Below, one piece after another: positions 8,503 through 15,433 of a DNA stretch of 64,000 bases. Both the position numbers and the translations under genes were made by a program. Position 1 is the stretch's first letter; each line of letters begins with the position of its first letter. A model generated the notes under the pieces. That model saw only the letters and a list, made by a program, of their open reading frames with translations, searched no databases and was not told the DNA's origin. The stretch comes from Saprospiraceae bacterium (lineage in GTDB: Bacteria; Bacteroidota; Bacteroidia; Chitinophagales; Saprospiraceae): positions 1,612,001-1,676,000 of the forward strand of contig JAWKLJ010000001.1 of NCBI GenBank assembly GCA_041392805.1, in the 5' to 3' direction.

Positions 8503-9180
8503 TCAAGCCATTCTTTCCACCTCATGTCCTATATCCTTCAATTGGGCAATAACCTTCAAAGGGTCCGCTGCTTTAAACACACTGCTGCCCGCCACCAGCA
8601 CATTCACTCCTGCTTCGAGAATAGCCTGGGCATTTTGCAAGCCTACTCCGCCATCAATCTCAATTAAGGTAGGGGTGTTGCGTTCGATGATGAGTTGTTT
8701 GAGTTCCTTTACTTTAGGAATAGCATTATAGATGAATTTTTGCCCTCCAAAACCAGGGTTGACAGACATGATGAGGACGAGATCCAGGTCTTCTATAATA
8801 TCCGTTAGTAGATGAACGGGGGTGTGGGGGTTGAGCGCGACGCCCGCTTTTGCTCCCGTTTCTTTGATCTGCTGTATTGTACGGTGCAAATGAGGGCATG
8901 CTTCATAGTGAACCGTAATGACATCGGCTCCCACCTGACGAAATTGTTCAATATAACGTTCTGGCTCTACGATCATCAAGTGAACATCTAAGGGTTTGGT
9001 TGCCGTACGTTTAATCGCTTCTACGATCATGGGGCCAAAAGAAATATTTGGCACAAAACGACCATCCATAATATCGACGTGAAACCAATCTGCATTGCTG
9101 CCATTGACCAATTGAATATCATCTTCTAATCGAGAAAAATTGGCTGCTAATAAAGATGGAGCGACTAAATGTTTTTTCAT
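8503..9180 (-). CDS. rpe: Ribulose-phosphate 3-epimerase
   Basis: A 225-aa TIM-barrel enzyme of the pentose phosphate pathway that interconverts D-ribulose 5-phosphate and D-xylulose 5-phosphate in the cytoplasm. It has the family hallmarks: APSLLAANFSRLEDDI at the N-terminus, WFHVDIMDGRFVPNISFGP with the metal ligand and catalytic Asp, LDVHLMI with a metal-binding His, SVNPGFGGQKF, EIDGGVG with the second catalytic Asp, and the phosphate-binding VAGSSVF. It is full length with no anomalies. It has its own promoter (9216-9223) directly behind a terminator hairpin, so it is insulated from the small-RNA array upstream. Confidence 0.97.
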   Translation of the reverse strand: MKKHLVAPSLLAANFSRLEDDIQLVNGSNADWFHVDIMDGRFVPNISFGPMIVEAIKRTATKPLDVHLMIVEPERYIEQFRQVGADVITVHYEACPHLHRTIQQIKETGAKAGVALNPHTPVHLLTDIIEDLDLVLIMSVNPGFGGQKFIYNAIPKVKELKQLIIERNTPTLIEIDGGVGLQNAQAILEAGVNVLVAGSSVFKAADPLKVIAQLKDIGHEVERMA

Positions 9181-9215
9181 TTGCCAACAAATTAATATAT
9201 TTGTATCAATTCGGG

Positions 9216-9223
9216 CAAAGGTA
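9216..9223 (-). promoter_or_regulatory. -7 element of the rpe promoter
   Basis: TACCTTTG on the minus strand (complement of 9216-9223) is a perfect TAnnTTTG element about 37 nt upstream of the rpe start codon. The expected -33 region falls in the adjacent hairpin and matches poorly. Confidence 0.55.
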
Positions 9224-9227
9224 AAAA

Positions 9228-9255
9228 AAAACCGGTTAGTGAACTAACCGGTTTT
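9228..9255 (-). terminator. Perfect intrinsic terminator, leftward
   Basis: AAAACCGGTTAGT (9228-9240) and its exact complement (9243-9255) enclose a 2-nt loop. Read leftward, the stem is followed by a run of T residues. It insulates rpe from leftward transcription out of the small-RNA array. Confidence 0.75.
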
Positions 9256-9293
9256 CTAAAGAGCTTTGAGAGGCTATCTACATACCAAAAAAA

Positions 9294-9311
9294 GGATATC
9301 CATTGATATCC
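9294..9311 (-). terminator. Second intrinsic terminator, leftward
   Basis: GGATATC (9294-9300) pairs with GATATCC (9305-9311). Leftward, the stem is followed by seven T residues. Its stem resembles that of the terminator at 9696-9719. It may be a leftover of a lost small-RNA unit or a backup terminator. Confidence 0.6.
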
Positions 9312-9357
9312 AATGACTTTTATTAGAATCAGTGCTTTCGCCTGAATAAATATGCTT

Positions 9358-9455
9358 TCAAAAAATGCAGGTACCCCTTAGGGACCTGCATTTTTTTTTT
9401 GATTATAATTTGTTAATAGTTGTGAAAAGGCACCATAATTCCTTCCCGCCTAATC
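9358..9455 (-). ncRNA. Candidate small RNA A of a tandem array
   Basis: A predicted transcript of about 95 nt runs leftward from the promoter at 9461-9497. It contains the array's shared motifs CTATTAACAAATTATAATC (complement of about 9401-9419) and ends in a stem ATGCAGGTCCC/GGGTACCTGCAT (9365-9390) followed by six T residues leftward. There is no start codon before the terminator, so it is non-coding. Compared with units B and C the middle segment is missing. Ends are estimates from the promoter and terminator positions. Confidence 0.55.
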
Positions 9456-9460
9456 ACCTT

Positions 9461-9497
9461 ACAAATATCGCTTGTCATTTAACATTAAAGAAGTACA
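9461..9497 (-). promoter_or_regulatory. Promoter of small RNA A
   Basis: On the minus strand GATATTTGT (complement of 9461-9469) is the -7 element. The conserved box AAATGTACT (complement of about 9492-9500) lies 31 bp away, at exactly the same spacing as in the two sister units. Confidence 0.5.
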
Positions 9498-9686
9498 TTT
9501 CGAAGAATCGCTGTGTTTTAAACAATCTTTCATCAGCTTACAACAAATTGATTTGCAATTATTTAAATTAAATAAAAATCGCAACTGCTTTTTATTCTAT
9601 TTTTTATATTTCTGACATGCTATGCCATTTTTTATTCTTCGCTAATGCAAAATCTTTTCGAGGGAAGTTACAACGTTCGGTTAGGG

Positions 9687-9843
9687 CAAAAAAAAAGAGG
9701 ATATCAACTGATATCCTCTGGAAATTTTCATGAGATTATAATTCGTATTCGTGGGATTATGTCCGTCTTTTTTTGGTTTGCCGTATGGCTAGGATATAAT
9801 TTGTTAGTAGTGAGAAGTCTGAAAAATATACTTAACAAACTTC
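9687..9843 (-). ncRNA. Candidate small RNA B of a tandem array
   Basis: A predicted leftward transcript of about 155 nt. It carries the shared motif CTACTAACAAATTATATCC (complement of about 9792-9810), the shared motif GAATTATAATCTCATGA (complement of about 9728-9744), and ends in the perfect stem AGAGGATATCA (9696-9706)/complement (9709-9719) followed by nine T residues leftward. The only ATG sits in the terminator-proximal motif and would read through the terminator, so no peptide is encoded. An ORF on the opposite strand (9645-9908) is not credible. Confidence 0.6.
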
Positions 9844-9848
9844 ATGAT

Positions 9849-9885
9849 ACAAATATCGCATTAGATACATCTATATCAAAGTACA
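9849..9885 (-). promoter_or_regulatory. Promoter of small RNA B
   Basis: On the minus strand TTTG (complement of 9877-9880) and GATATTTG (complement of 9850-9857) are 19 bp apart and fit the Bacteroidota promoter pattern. The box AATGTACT overlaps the -33 element and is conserved in all three units. Confidence 0.6.
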
Positions 9886-10070
9886 TTTTCCTGTTTTACT
9901 GTACTTGATTTATACTAAAATTATACATAAAAACCTCATTTACAGCAATTAAAAACTATGACAAAACAAATCTACTGTTACAAGAGATAAAAAGCACATT
10001 TTTATAAGTTTGTTTGAGTATTGGACTTTTGATGCTTTTGAACATCCTACGATTTCTAGACTACAAGTGA

Positions 10071-10122
10071 GGAGTGGGAAGGCGGAAAATTGTGCGCCTG
10101 TGGTTTTCCGTCTTCCCATTTC
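10071..10122. repeat. Long hairpin in the small-RNA region
   Basis: GGGAAGGCGGAAAA (10076-10089) pairs, with one mismatch, with TTTTCCGTCTTCCC (10104-10117), and weaker pairing extends outward to 10071 and 10122. The loop is 14 nt. There is no T-tract. It lies between small-RNA units B and C, just before a REP-like palindrome. Confidence 0.55.
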
Positions 10123-10180
10123 CACCTTTCAAACAGCGAATGACAAAAGTCTTAGTTGGATAAATACGCAGCTCAGCGCT

Positions 10181-10219
10181 GACGTCCGCAGTTTCGCTCT
10201 TGGATAAACTGCTGATGTC
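10181..10219. repeat. REP-like palindrome, copy A
   Basis: GACGTCCGCAGTTT and AAACTGCTGATGTC enclose an 11-nt loop. This matches the dispersed GACATC-AG(A/C)AGTTTA palindrome also found at 13912-13961, 34148-34194 and 36430-36477. Confidence 0.6.
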
Positions 10220-10255
10220 TATGTCAAACAGCAACTTTTTTTAATGTTTTACGTA

Positions 10256-10421
10256 AAAAAAGGGTATCGCTGGTGGCGATACCCTTTTGAACTAGGCACT
10301 CATGAGATTATAATTCTTTTCTTAAGGTGTAAAATTGGAGATTATTCCGAGCTATTATGATTTGTATTCTTCAAATGGGAATAAAATTGTTAGTAGCAAG
10401 TTGTTAATATGCTATTAAATT
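10256..10421 (-). ncRNA. Candidate small RNA C of a tandem array
   Basis: A predicted leftward transcript of about 165 nt. It carries CTACTAACAATTTTATTCC (complement of about 10378-10396) and GAATTATAATCTCATGA (complement of about 10300-10316), both shared with unit B. It ends in the stem AAAAGGGTATCGC/GCGATACCCTTTT (about 10257-10287) followed by seven T residues leftward. The only ATG is followed by a stop after three codons, so it is non-coding. Ends are inferred from the promoter and terminator. Confidence 0.6.
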
Positions 10422-10426
10422 ACAAT

Positions 10427-10463
10427 ACAAAAGTAGTTGATCACATTTCTTTATTTTAGTACA
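10427..10463 (-). promoter_or_regulatory. Promoter of small RNA C
   Basis: On the minus strand TACTTTTG (complement of 10428-10435) is a perfect TAnnTTTG -7 element. The conserved AAATGTACT box (complement of about 10458-10466) sits 31 bp away, as in units A and B. Confidence 0.6.
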
Positions 10464-10588
10464 TTTTATTATCTTTCTGCCATTATTAAAAACGCAATAC
10501 TATATATACATTTCTGTTTTTCAGTGATTTATTCAACAAAACATCATTTAAAACTGGTTTTATATAACGATTTAATGTAAGATAAAAC

Positions 10589-12028
10589 ATGGAACAGAGT
10601 AGATTAGTCAAATATATCCAAGCACTTTCAGCCAAAGAAAGAGAGAAATTTCACTTATTTATCCATTCCCCCTATTTTAACAAACATGACAAAACGGTAC
10701 AATTACTGCAGATTATAGAAAATTGGATAGAGCGGCCAAACCCCCAATTGGATAAACCTGGTGTTTTTAAGAAGTTATTCCCGAAGGAGGCTTATGACGA
10801 GCAGAAGCTACACAATGTCATGTCGTATTTAAAAAAATTATATCACAATTTTTTATCTTTAAGATATTTTGAGGAGATGCCTTTCCAGGGGCAACTTTTC
10901 ACCATTGAGGCAGCCTATGAAAACAACCAGTTCGACCTGATGAAAAACAGGGGTAAGCTACTGGAGAAAGACTTGGAAAAGCACCTTTGCAAGGATGGGC
11001 ACTACTATTTTACCGCGTTCAAACTCAATAGGGTAATGGGGTATTATAGCGGGATGTACGAAGACCGATCTAAGCCTGCCTTACTGCAAGGTATGGTAGA
11101 CGCATTGGATCGTTACTATATGTTAGAAAAGCTGCGACACAGTTGCCATATTATGGCGAATATGATAATGCTTAATACGGCTTATAAATTTTATTTTCTG
11201 GAAGAATTATTGGAACATATTAAGCATAACTGGGAGGTTTACCAGCATGACACCCCCATTGTTTTATACTATACGATTTATAGAAGTCTGGAACAAAAAG
11301 ACAGTCTTGAATATTACGAACAGCTAAAATTAATGTTGGCCAATGAAATTCCCAAATTGAGTAAAGATGAGCAAGGAGATCTTTATTCATTTGCCATGAA
11401 TTATTGTATCAGCAGGATCAATCAAGGTGATCGGGATTACCAGCGCGAGCTGTTTCAATTATACAAGCAGGGGCTTAAGACTGGGCTTATTCTGGACAAT
11501 GGCATTTTGTCGGAGTGGAATTATAAAAACATCACTGCATTGGGTTGTAGCCTGAAAGAATTCGAATGGACAGAAAACTTCATTCAGTCCTATAAAGAGC
11601 GATTATTGGTAGAAAGGCAGGAAAATGCTTACAACTACAATATGGCTCATTTATTTTACAACAAAAAACTATACCATGAGGCCTTATCGGTCTTATTGTT
11701 GGTCCAATTTACAGATGTAAAATACCATTTGAATACGACCTTCTTGCTGTTGCGAACCTATTACGCTTTAAAAGATACCGAAGCGCTGTTGTCTTTGATA
11801 GAAACTTTCCGTATCTATGTCATGCGGAACCAAAAAATGACAACTGATCAGAAAAAAGGGTATACCAACTTTCTTCGTTTTGCCAAAAAACTGGTTTTGC
11901 TAAAACACCAAGCCGCAGCATATGCGCGTAATGGACTAGAGGAGAAACTCGAGAACCTCCATGCCAAGATTACTGGGACAAAAAATGTCATCAACAAGTT
12001 TTGGCTATTGGAAGAATGCAGTGCTTAA
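10589..12028 (+). CDS. Uncharacterised all-helical protein
   Basis: A 479-aa soluble protein with no signal peptide and no recognisable catalytic motif. It opens with a charged segment (LVKYIQALSAKEREKFHLFI, then HSPYFNKHDKTVQLL) that I associate with a family recurring in Saprospiraceae-type genomes. The rest is helix after helix rich in Leu, Tyr and Lys, suggesting a TPR-like or other alpha-solenoid scaffold. It is monocistronic, separated by 560 bp from the REP palindrome and followed by a hydrolase gene on the same strand 140 bp away. I cannot assign a function. It is the first rightward gene after the leftward small-RNA array, so a regulatory link is possible but unsupported. Confidence 0.7.
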   Translation: MEQSRLVKYIQALSAKEREKFHLFIHSPYFNKHDKTVQLLQIIENWIERPNPQLDKPGVFKKLFPKEAYDEQKLHNVMSYLKKLYHNFLSLRYFEEMPFQGQLFTIEAAYENNQFDLMKNRGKLLEKDLEKHLCKDGHYYFTAFKLNRVMGYYSGMYEDRSKPALLQGMVDALDRYYMLEKLRHSCHIMANMIMLNTAYKFYFLEELLEHIKHNWEVYQHDTPIVLYYTIYRSLEQKDSLEYYEQLKLMLANEIPKLSKDEQGDLYSFAMNYCISRINQGDRDYQRELFQLYKQGLKTGLILDNGILSEWNYKNITALGCSLKEFEWTENFIQSYKERLLVERQENAYNYNMAHLFYNKKLYHEALSVLLLVQFTDVKYHLNTTFLLLRTYYALKDTEALLSLIETFRIYVMRNQKMTTDQKKGYTNFLRFAKKLVLLKHQAAAYARNGLEEKLENLHAKITGTKNVINKFWLLEECSA

Positions 12029-12168
12029 TAGTAATGAATGATTAATGCAAGCCGCATATCTATTATCCATAAAACTAAACTCCCCATTTTTGACGTTAGT
12101 TAAACCTTTAGAAGGCAAAATCCTGATAAAAGTATATTTTGCTGTTCAAAACCACTCAACATACACCA

Positions 12169-13908
12169 ATGAATGATAATTCAGCCATTCCTTTGCTAGG
12201 ATCTTTCAACAACATTAAAGGTAAAAAGCGTGTTTTTCTCTATGCGTTAATGTTGTGTGTCTTGTTTTTTGCGGCAGGCCCAAGTTTTGCGCAAGAATGG
12301 GCCCCTGTAACCCCCAAAAGGGAGTTTAGAGCTGTTTGGGTAGCGACAGTGGCTAACATTGATTTTCCCCGGAAGGCACAACCGCGGAAAGTCCCTCAGG
12401 TAGAAGATTTCAAGAATTTGTTAGATGAATATAAAAGGATCGGTTTTAACGCCGTTATTGTTCAGATTCGCCCTGTTGCTGATGCTTTCTATCCTTCTGA
12501 ATTTGCCCCCTGGTCTACTTATCTGACTGGAAGGCAAGGTACACCTCCCGAACCGGATTATGACCCATTGGCATTTATGATCGAGGAAGCCCACAAACGA
12601 GGCTTGGAATTCCACGCCTGGCTCAATCCTTATCGGGCTACCATGGACCTAGACACCCTTTCCTTGGCCCCTAACCACGTTTTTAGGAAACACCGCAATT
12701 GGTTGGTGCAATATGGGAATCGCTTCTACTTTGACCCTGGCATTCCTGCGGTTAGGGATCATATCACGGAGGTCGTTGCGGAGGTTGTCAGGAAGTATGA
12801 TGTGGATGCCATCCATTTCGACGATTATTTTTACCCCTACCCTATCAAAGGTGTTCCATTTCCAGATAGTATCACCTTCAAGCTCACGGCGGGGCGGTTT
12901 TCAGAAATAGAAAATTGGCGGCGGAATAATATCGATCAAATGATCGAGCAGGTTTCGGGCCGTATCAAAGCGATGAAACCCTATGTCAAATTAGGCGTGA
13001 GCCCTTTTGGCGTTTGGCGCAACAAGGACAAGGATGATCTGGGCTCCGATACAAGGGCGGGAGTGACCACCTTTGACGACCTATATGCGGATGTGCTCAA
13101 ATGGGCTCGCAATGCCTGGATTGATTATATCATCCCGCAGGTATACTGGAATATTGGCTTTGCACCTGCTGACTATGAGACCCTTCTCGAATGGTGGAGT
13201 AGCCGCACTGGTGCGACGCACTTATATATTGGCCATGCCGCTTACAAGGTAGGAGACAACCCTGAAACAGCCTGGCAAGATCCGCTGGAAATTCCCCGGC
13301 AAATTGCCTTGAACAGGAGCAATTATGTGTGCAAAGGCAGTGCTTTTTTTAGCTCGAGGGCCGTGCTGGGTAATAGGTTGGGACTTAAAAATGAAATTGG
13401 GAACCTTTATCAGACTCCTGCTCTTATTCCTGAAGATGAAGAAGGGTTCTCCAAAAGGCAAAAGGAACCACGTCTCAATAAAATCACCTACAAATCGAGG
13501 CTAGAAAGGGTGAAAATTAAATGGAAGCCAAATAAAGAAGACCTGGAAAACCTTCCTTCTTATTATGTGGTATATCGTTTCAATGACCGCCAGGCAGGAG
13601 ATTTTGAGGATCCAACCAATATTGTTCATGTTTCTCCCATGAACTCAACAAAAAAGAAATTTATCATCTATGATTCTGATACAGAAGTAGATCAAATCTA
13701 TACCTACGCCGTCACCGCTATCAATCGTGGCCATAATGAGAGCCTACCAAGCAATAGCAGGCCGGTGGTGCGCATGCCCAATAGGGTAAAAAAGGTAAAG
13801 GCCGAAAAGCCTATAAAGACTAGAACACGAAAGGCAAAGGGGGATAAAGAGAAAACGCGGAAGCGAAAGAATAAGGAAAATATAGACTTTTCTTCGGACG
13901 GGTTTTAA
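12169..13908 (+). CDS. GHL10 (DUF187) family secreted glycoside hydrolase
   Basis: A 579-aa protein from the ATG at 12169; an upstream TTG at 12139 is less likely. A signal peptide or anchor (about residues 20-42, ending in SFAQ) precedes the GHL10 TIM-barrel domain at about residues 50-370: REFRAVWVATVANIDFP, GFNAVIVQIRPVADAFYPSE, GLEFHAWLNPYRA, VDAIHFDDYFYPYP and YIIPQVYWN. A fibronectin-like module (about residues 440-540) and a lysine/arginine-rich tail follow. Family members are thought to act on peptidoglycan or other polysaccharides outside the cytoplasm. The preceding gene is on the same strand. A perfect 18-bp hairpin (13912-13961) follows the stop. Confidence 0.88.
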   Translation: MNDNSAIPLLGSFNNIKGKKRVFLYALMLCVLFFAAGPSFAQEWAPVTPKREFRAVWVATVANIDFPRKAQPRKVPQVEDFKNLLDEYKRIGFNAVIVQIRPVADAFYPSEFAPWSTYLTGRQGTPPEPDYDPLAFMIEEAHKRGLEFHAWLNPYRATMDLDTLSLAPNHVFRKHRNWLVQYGNRFYFDPGIPAVRDHITEVVAEVVRKYDVDAIHFDDYFYPYPIKGVPFPDSITFKLTAGRFSEIENWRRNNIDQMIEQVSGRIKAMKPYVKLGVSPFGVWRNKDKDDLGSDTRAGVTTFDDLYADVLKWARNAWIDYIIPQVYWNIGFAPADYETLLEWWSSRTGATHLYIGHAAYKVGDNPETAWQDPLEIPRQIALNRSNYVCKGSAFFSSRAVLGNRLGLKNEIGNLYQTPALIPEDEEGFSKRQKEPRLNKITYKSRLERVKIKWKPNKEDLENLPSYYVVYRFNDRQAGDFEDPTNIVHVSPMNSTKKKFIIYDSDTEVDQIYTYAVTAINRGHNESLPSNSRPVVRMPNRVKKVKAEKPIKTRTRKAKGDKEKTRKRKNKENIDFSSDGF

Positions 13909-13911
13909 GTT

Positions 13912-13961
13912 CATCTTCAGCAGTTTACCTTTGTCACATCTTTGGTAAACTGCTGAAGATG
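13912..13961. terminator. REP-like palindrome, copy B, between convergent genes
   Basis: CATCTTCAGCAGTTTACC (13912-13929) pairs perfectly with GGTAAACTGCTGAAGATG (13944-13961) around a 14-nt loop. It is a member of the dispersed REP-like family and sits 3 bp past the hydrolase stop and 5 bp before the convergent gene's stop. It probably acts as a bidirectional terminator despite lacking a T-tract. Confidence 0.7.
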
Positions 13962-13965
13962 TCTG

Positions 13966-14670
13966 TTAATTTAAGGAAGCACGTGCATCCTTCGCAACGG
14001 GTAGCTTCAACTTAGATATCTCACCATTTGGGTTTAGTTGAAACGTCTCCATTCGGACCAATTCATGGCCGATAACCTTATTATCTTCAATCCCATATTC
14101 AGCTACCTCTTTTTCCCATTTATTGGATAAATATTGGATAGATATTTGGCCTTCTAGATCAATTATCGCTGTTTGAGCATCTTCATAAGTCTGAAAAGCT
14201 AACAAGAAGCTGCGAGGAGCATCCTCTCCAAAAAATCCTTTATTCTTTTTTGATTTGGGCTGTTTTTTACCTTCATTGTCCAACAAATTGCCATTTTGAT
14301 CATACAAAGCGAGCAAATAACTTGCTCCAAAGTACCTGAATCTATGATGTGCGGCGTAAATGACCCCCGTAACCGCTTCAGAAATGGTCATTTTAGCTAA
14401 GAGTTCTATAGCAGGAGGTCCCATTCGAGAGAACATTCCTGTTTTCAATTCAGGAATAAATTCACGGTAAGTGTCCATTTTATCATAGTCCATTTTTATT
14501 TCCTGGTCGTCTCCTTTGGGAGCCAAGTCGGTTATGGTAATTTCGTAGGGGAGCACAACGGTGTCTATTTCTGCCAGGAAGGCTTGGAATTTTTCTTTTT
14601 GATTATCACGGCCAATAAAGGCGGTTAGCAGGAGAAAAAGGCCCGCAAGGGCCAGGCTTAATTTTTTCAT
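13966..14670 (-). CDS. Secreted protein of unknown function
   Basis: A 234-aa protein with a clear signal peptide (MKKLSLALAGLFLLLTAFIG). The mature part is mixed alpha/beta and acidic, with a Lys-rich loop (KKQPKSKKNKGFF) at about residues 133-146 and no conserved catalytic motif that I recognise. It resembles the small periplasmic hypotheticals of Bacteroidota. It follows the disrupted Rpn-type gene on the same strand by about 30 bp, but that gene is broken, so shared transcription now is doubtful. The function is unknown. Confidence 0.65.
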   Translation of the reverse strand: MKKLSLALAGLFLLLTAFIGRDNQKEKFQAFLAEIDTVVLPYEITITDLAPKGDDQEIKMDYDKMDTYREFIPELKTGMFSRMGPPAIELLAKMTISEAVTGVIYAAHHRFRYFGASYLLALYDQNGNLLDNEGKKQPKSKKNKGFFGEDAPRSFLLAFQTYEDAQTAIIDLEGQISIQYLSNKWEKEVAEYGIEDNKVIGHELVRMETFQLNPNGEISKLKLPVAKDARASLN

Positions 14671-14700
14671 TTGACAGGGTTTTGGTTATACAATCCTTTT

Positions 14701-15263
14701 CTAAACGTTTTTTATTTCGTTAAATTGTTCCCCGTCCTCCTCCATAGATTGAATAATCACTAACACTTCTTCTAAACTTAATTCCGTCAAATTAGCCAAG
14801 ATTTCTAAGGATAAGCCTGCTTTTAACCCATTTTGTATGAATGCCTTGTTTTTTTGCTCAATTGCTAATGCTTTGCCTTCGATTTTGCCTTCAATTTTGC
14901 CTTCAATTTTGCCTTCAATTCTGCCTTCGATTTTGCCTTCGATTTTGCCTTCGATTTTGCCTAGTTCTTTACCTAGCTCTTTACCCTCCGCAATTCCCTC
15001 CATCTTTCCTATTTCTTTCCCTAAGGCTTTGCCCTCCGCAATTCCCTCTATCTTTCCTATTTCTTTTCCTAAGGCTTTGCCCTCTGCAATACCCTCTATC
15101 TTTCCTATTTCCTTTCCTAAGGCTTTGCCCTCTGCTATTCCCTGAATAAGGCCCTCCTGGATTAACAAGTCATATGAGCTCATTACTATTTTTTTAGTTT
15201 CGCCTGAAAGTGTCATAGCTAATTCATTTAGGTTTTGCCTACTAATTTCGGTGCGTATTCCGA
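14701..15263 (-). pseudogene. C-terminal half of an Rpn/PD-(D/E)XK nuclease-family gene split by an IS21 element
   Basis: The visible ORF (from 15216) gives 171 aa dominated by EGKALGKEIGKIEGIA repeats, followed by a helical tail (EILANLTELSLEEVLVIIQS). Upstream of its first ATG the same frame stays open to 15263, the 6-bp target duplication TTCCGA. Joined across the IS to the N-terminal half at 17817-18501, the frame is continuous: the sequence passes from EICIFG into IRTEISRQNLNELAMTLSG. Rpn proteins typically end in such coiled, repeat-rich tails. The fragment may still be translated from internal starts, but it lacks the nuclease domain. Confidence 0.85.
14881..15145. repeat. Coding minisatellite in the Rpn tail
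   Basis: Seven 12-bp units of the type GATTTTGCCTTC (14881-14964) encode GKIE-type repeats. Three 48-bp units (14984-15031, 15032-15079, 15080-15127) plus a partial fourth encode the EGKALGKEIGKIEGIA repeat. All units are multiples of three, so slippage changes length without breaking the frame. Confidence 0.85.
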
Positions 15264-15433
15264 TCGGTCTGACCCCCCAGTTCCGATTTGGTCTGACCCC
15301 CCAATTCCGGGGCTTTGACCCCCCTAAGTTTTGAAAAGGATTGAGGGTGATTCCGGAGCTTTGACCCCCCCTGGAATTTGTAGATACATACGAAAAAAAA
15401 GGTCATTTTGATTGCTTAATCAAGCAACCGGAA

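Noticed and set aside
9365..9908. Plus-strand ORFs of 68 and 87 aa in the small-RNA region
   Set aside because: They run through terminator hairpins and promoters of the opposite strand, and their codon use is random and AT-rich.
14881..15145. CRISPR-like periodic repeats
   Set aside because: The units are directly adjacent without unique spacers and are in-frame coding repeats of an Rpn tail.
14837..15149. Two 102-aa ORFs opposite the Rpn repeats
   Set aside because: They are low-complexity mirror translations of the 12-bp and 48-bp coding repeats on the other strand.
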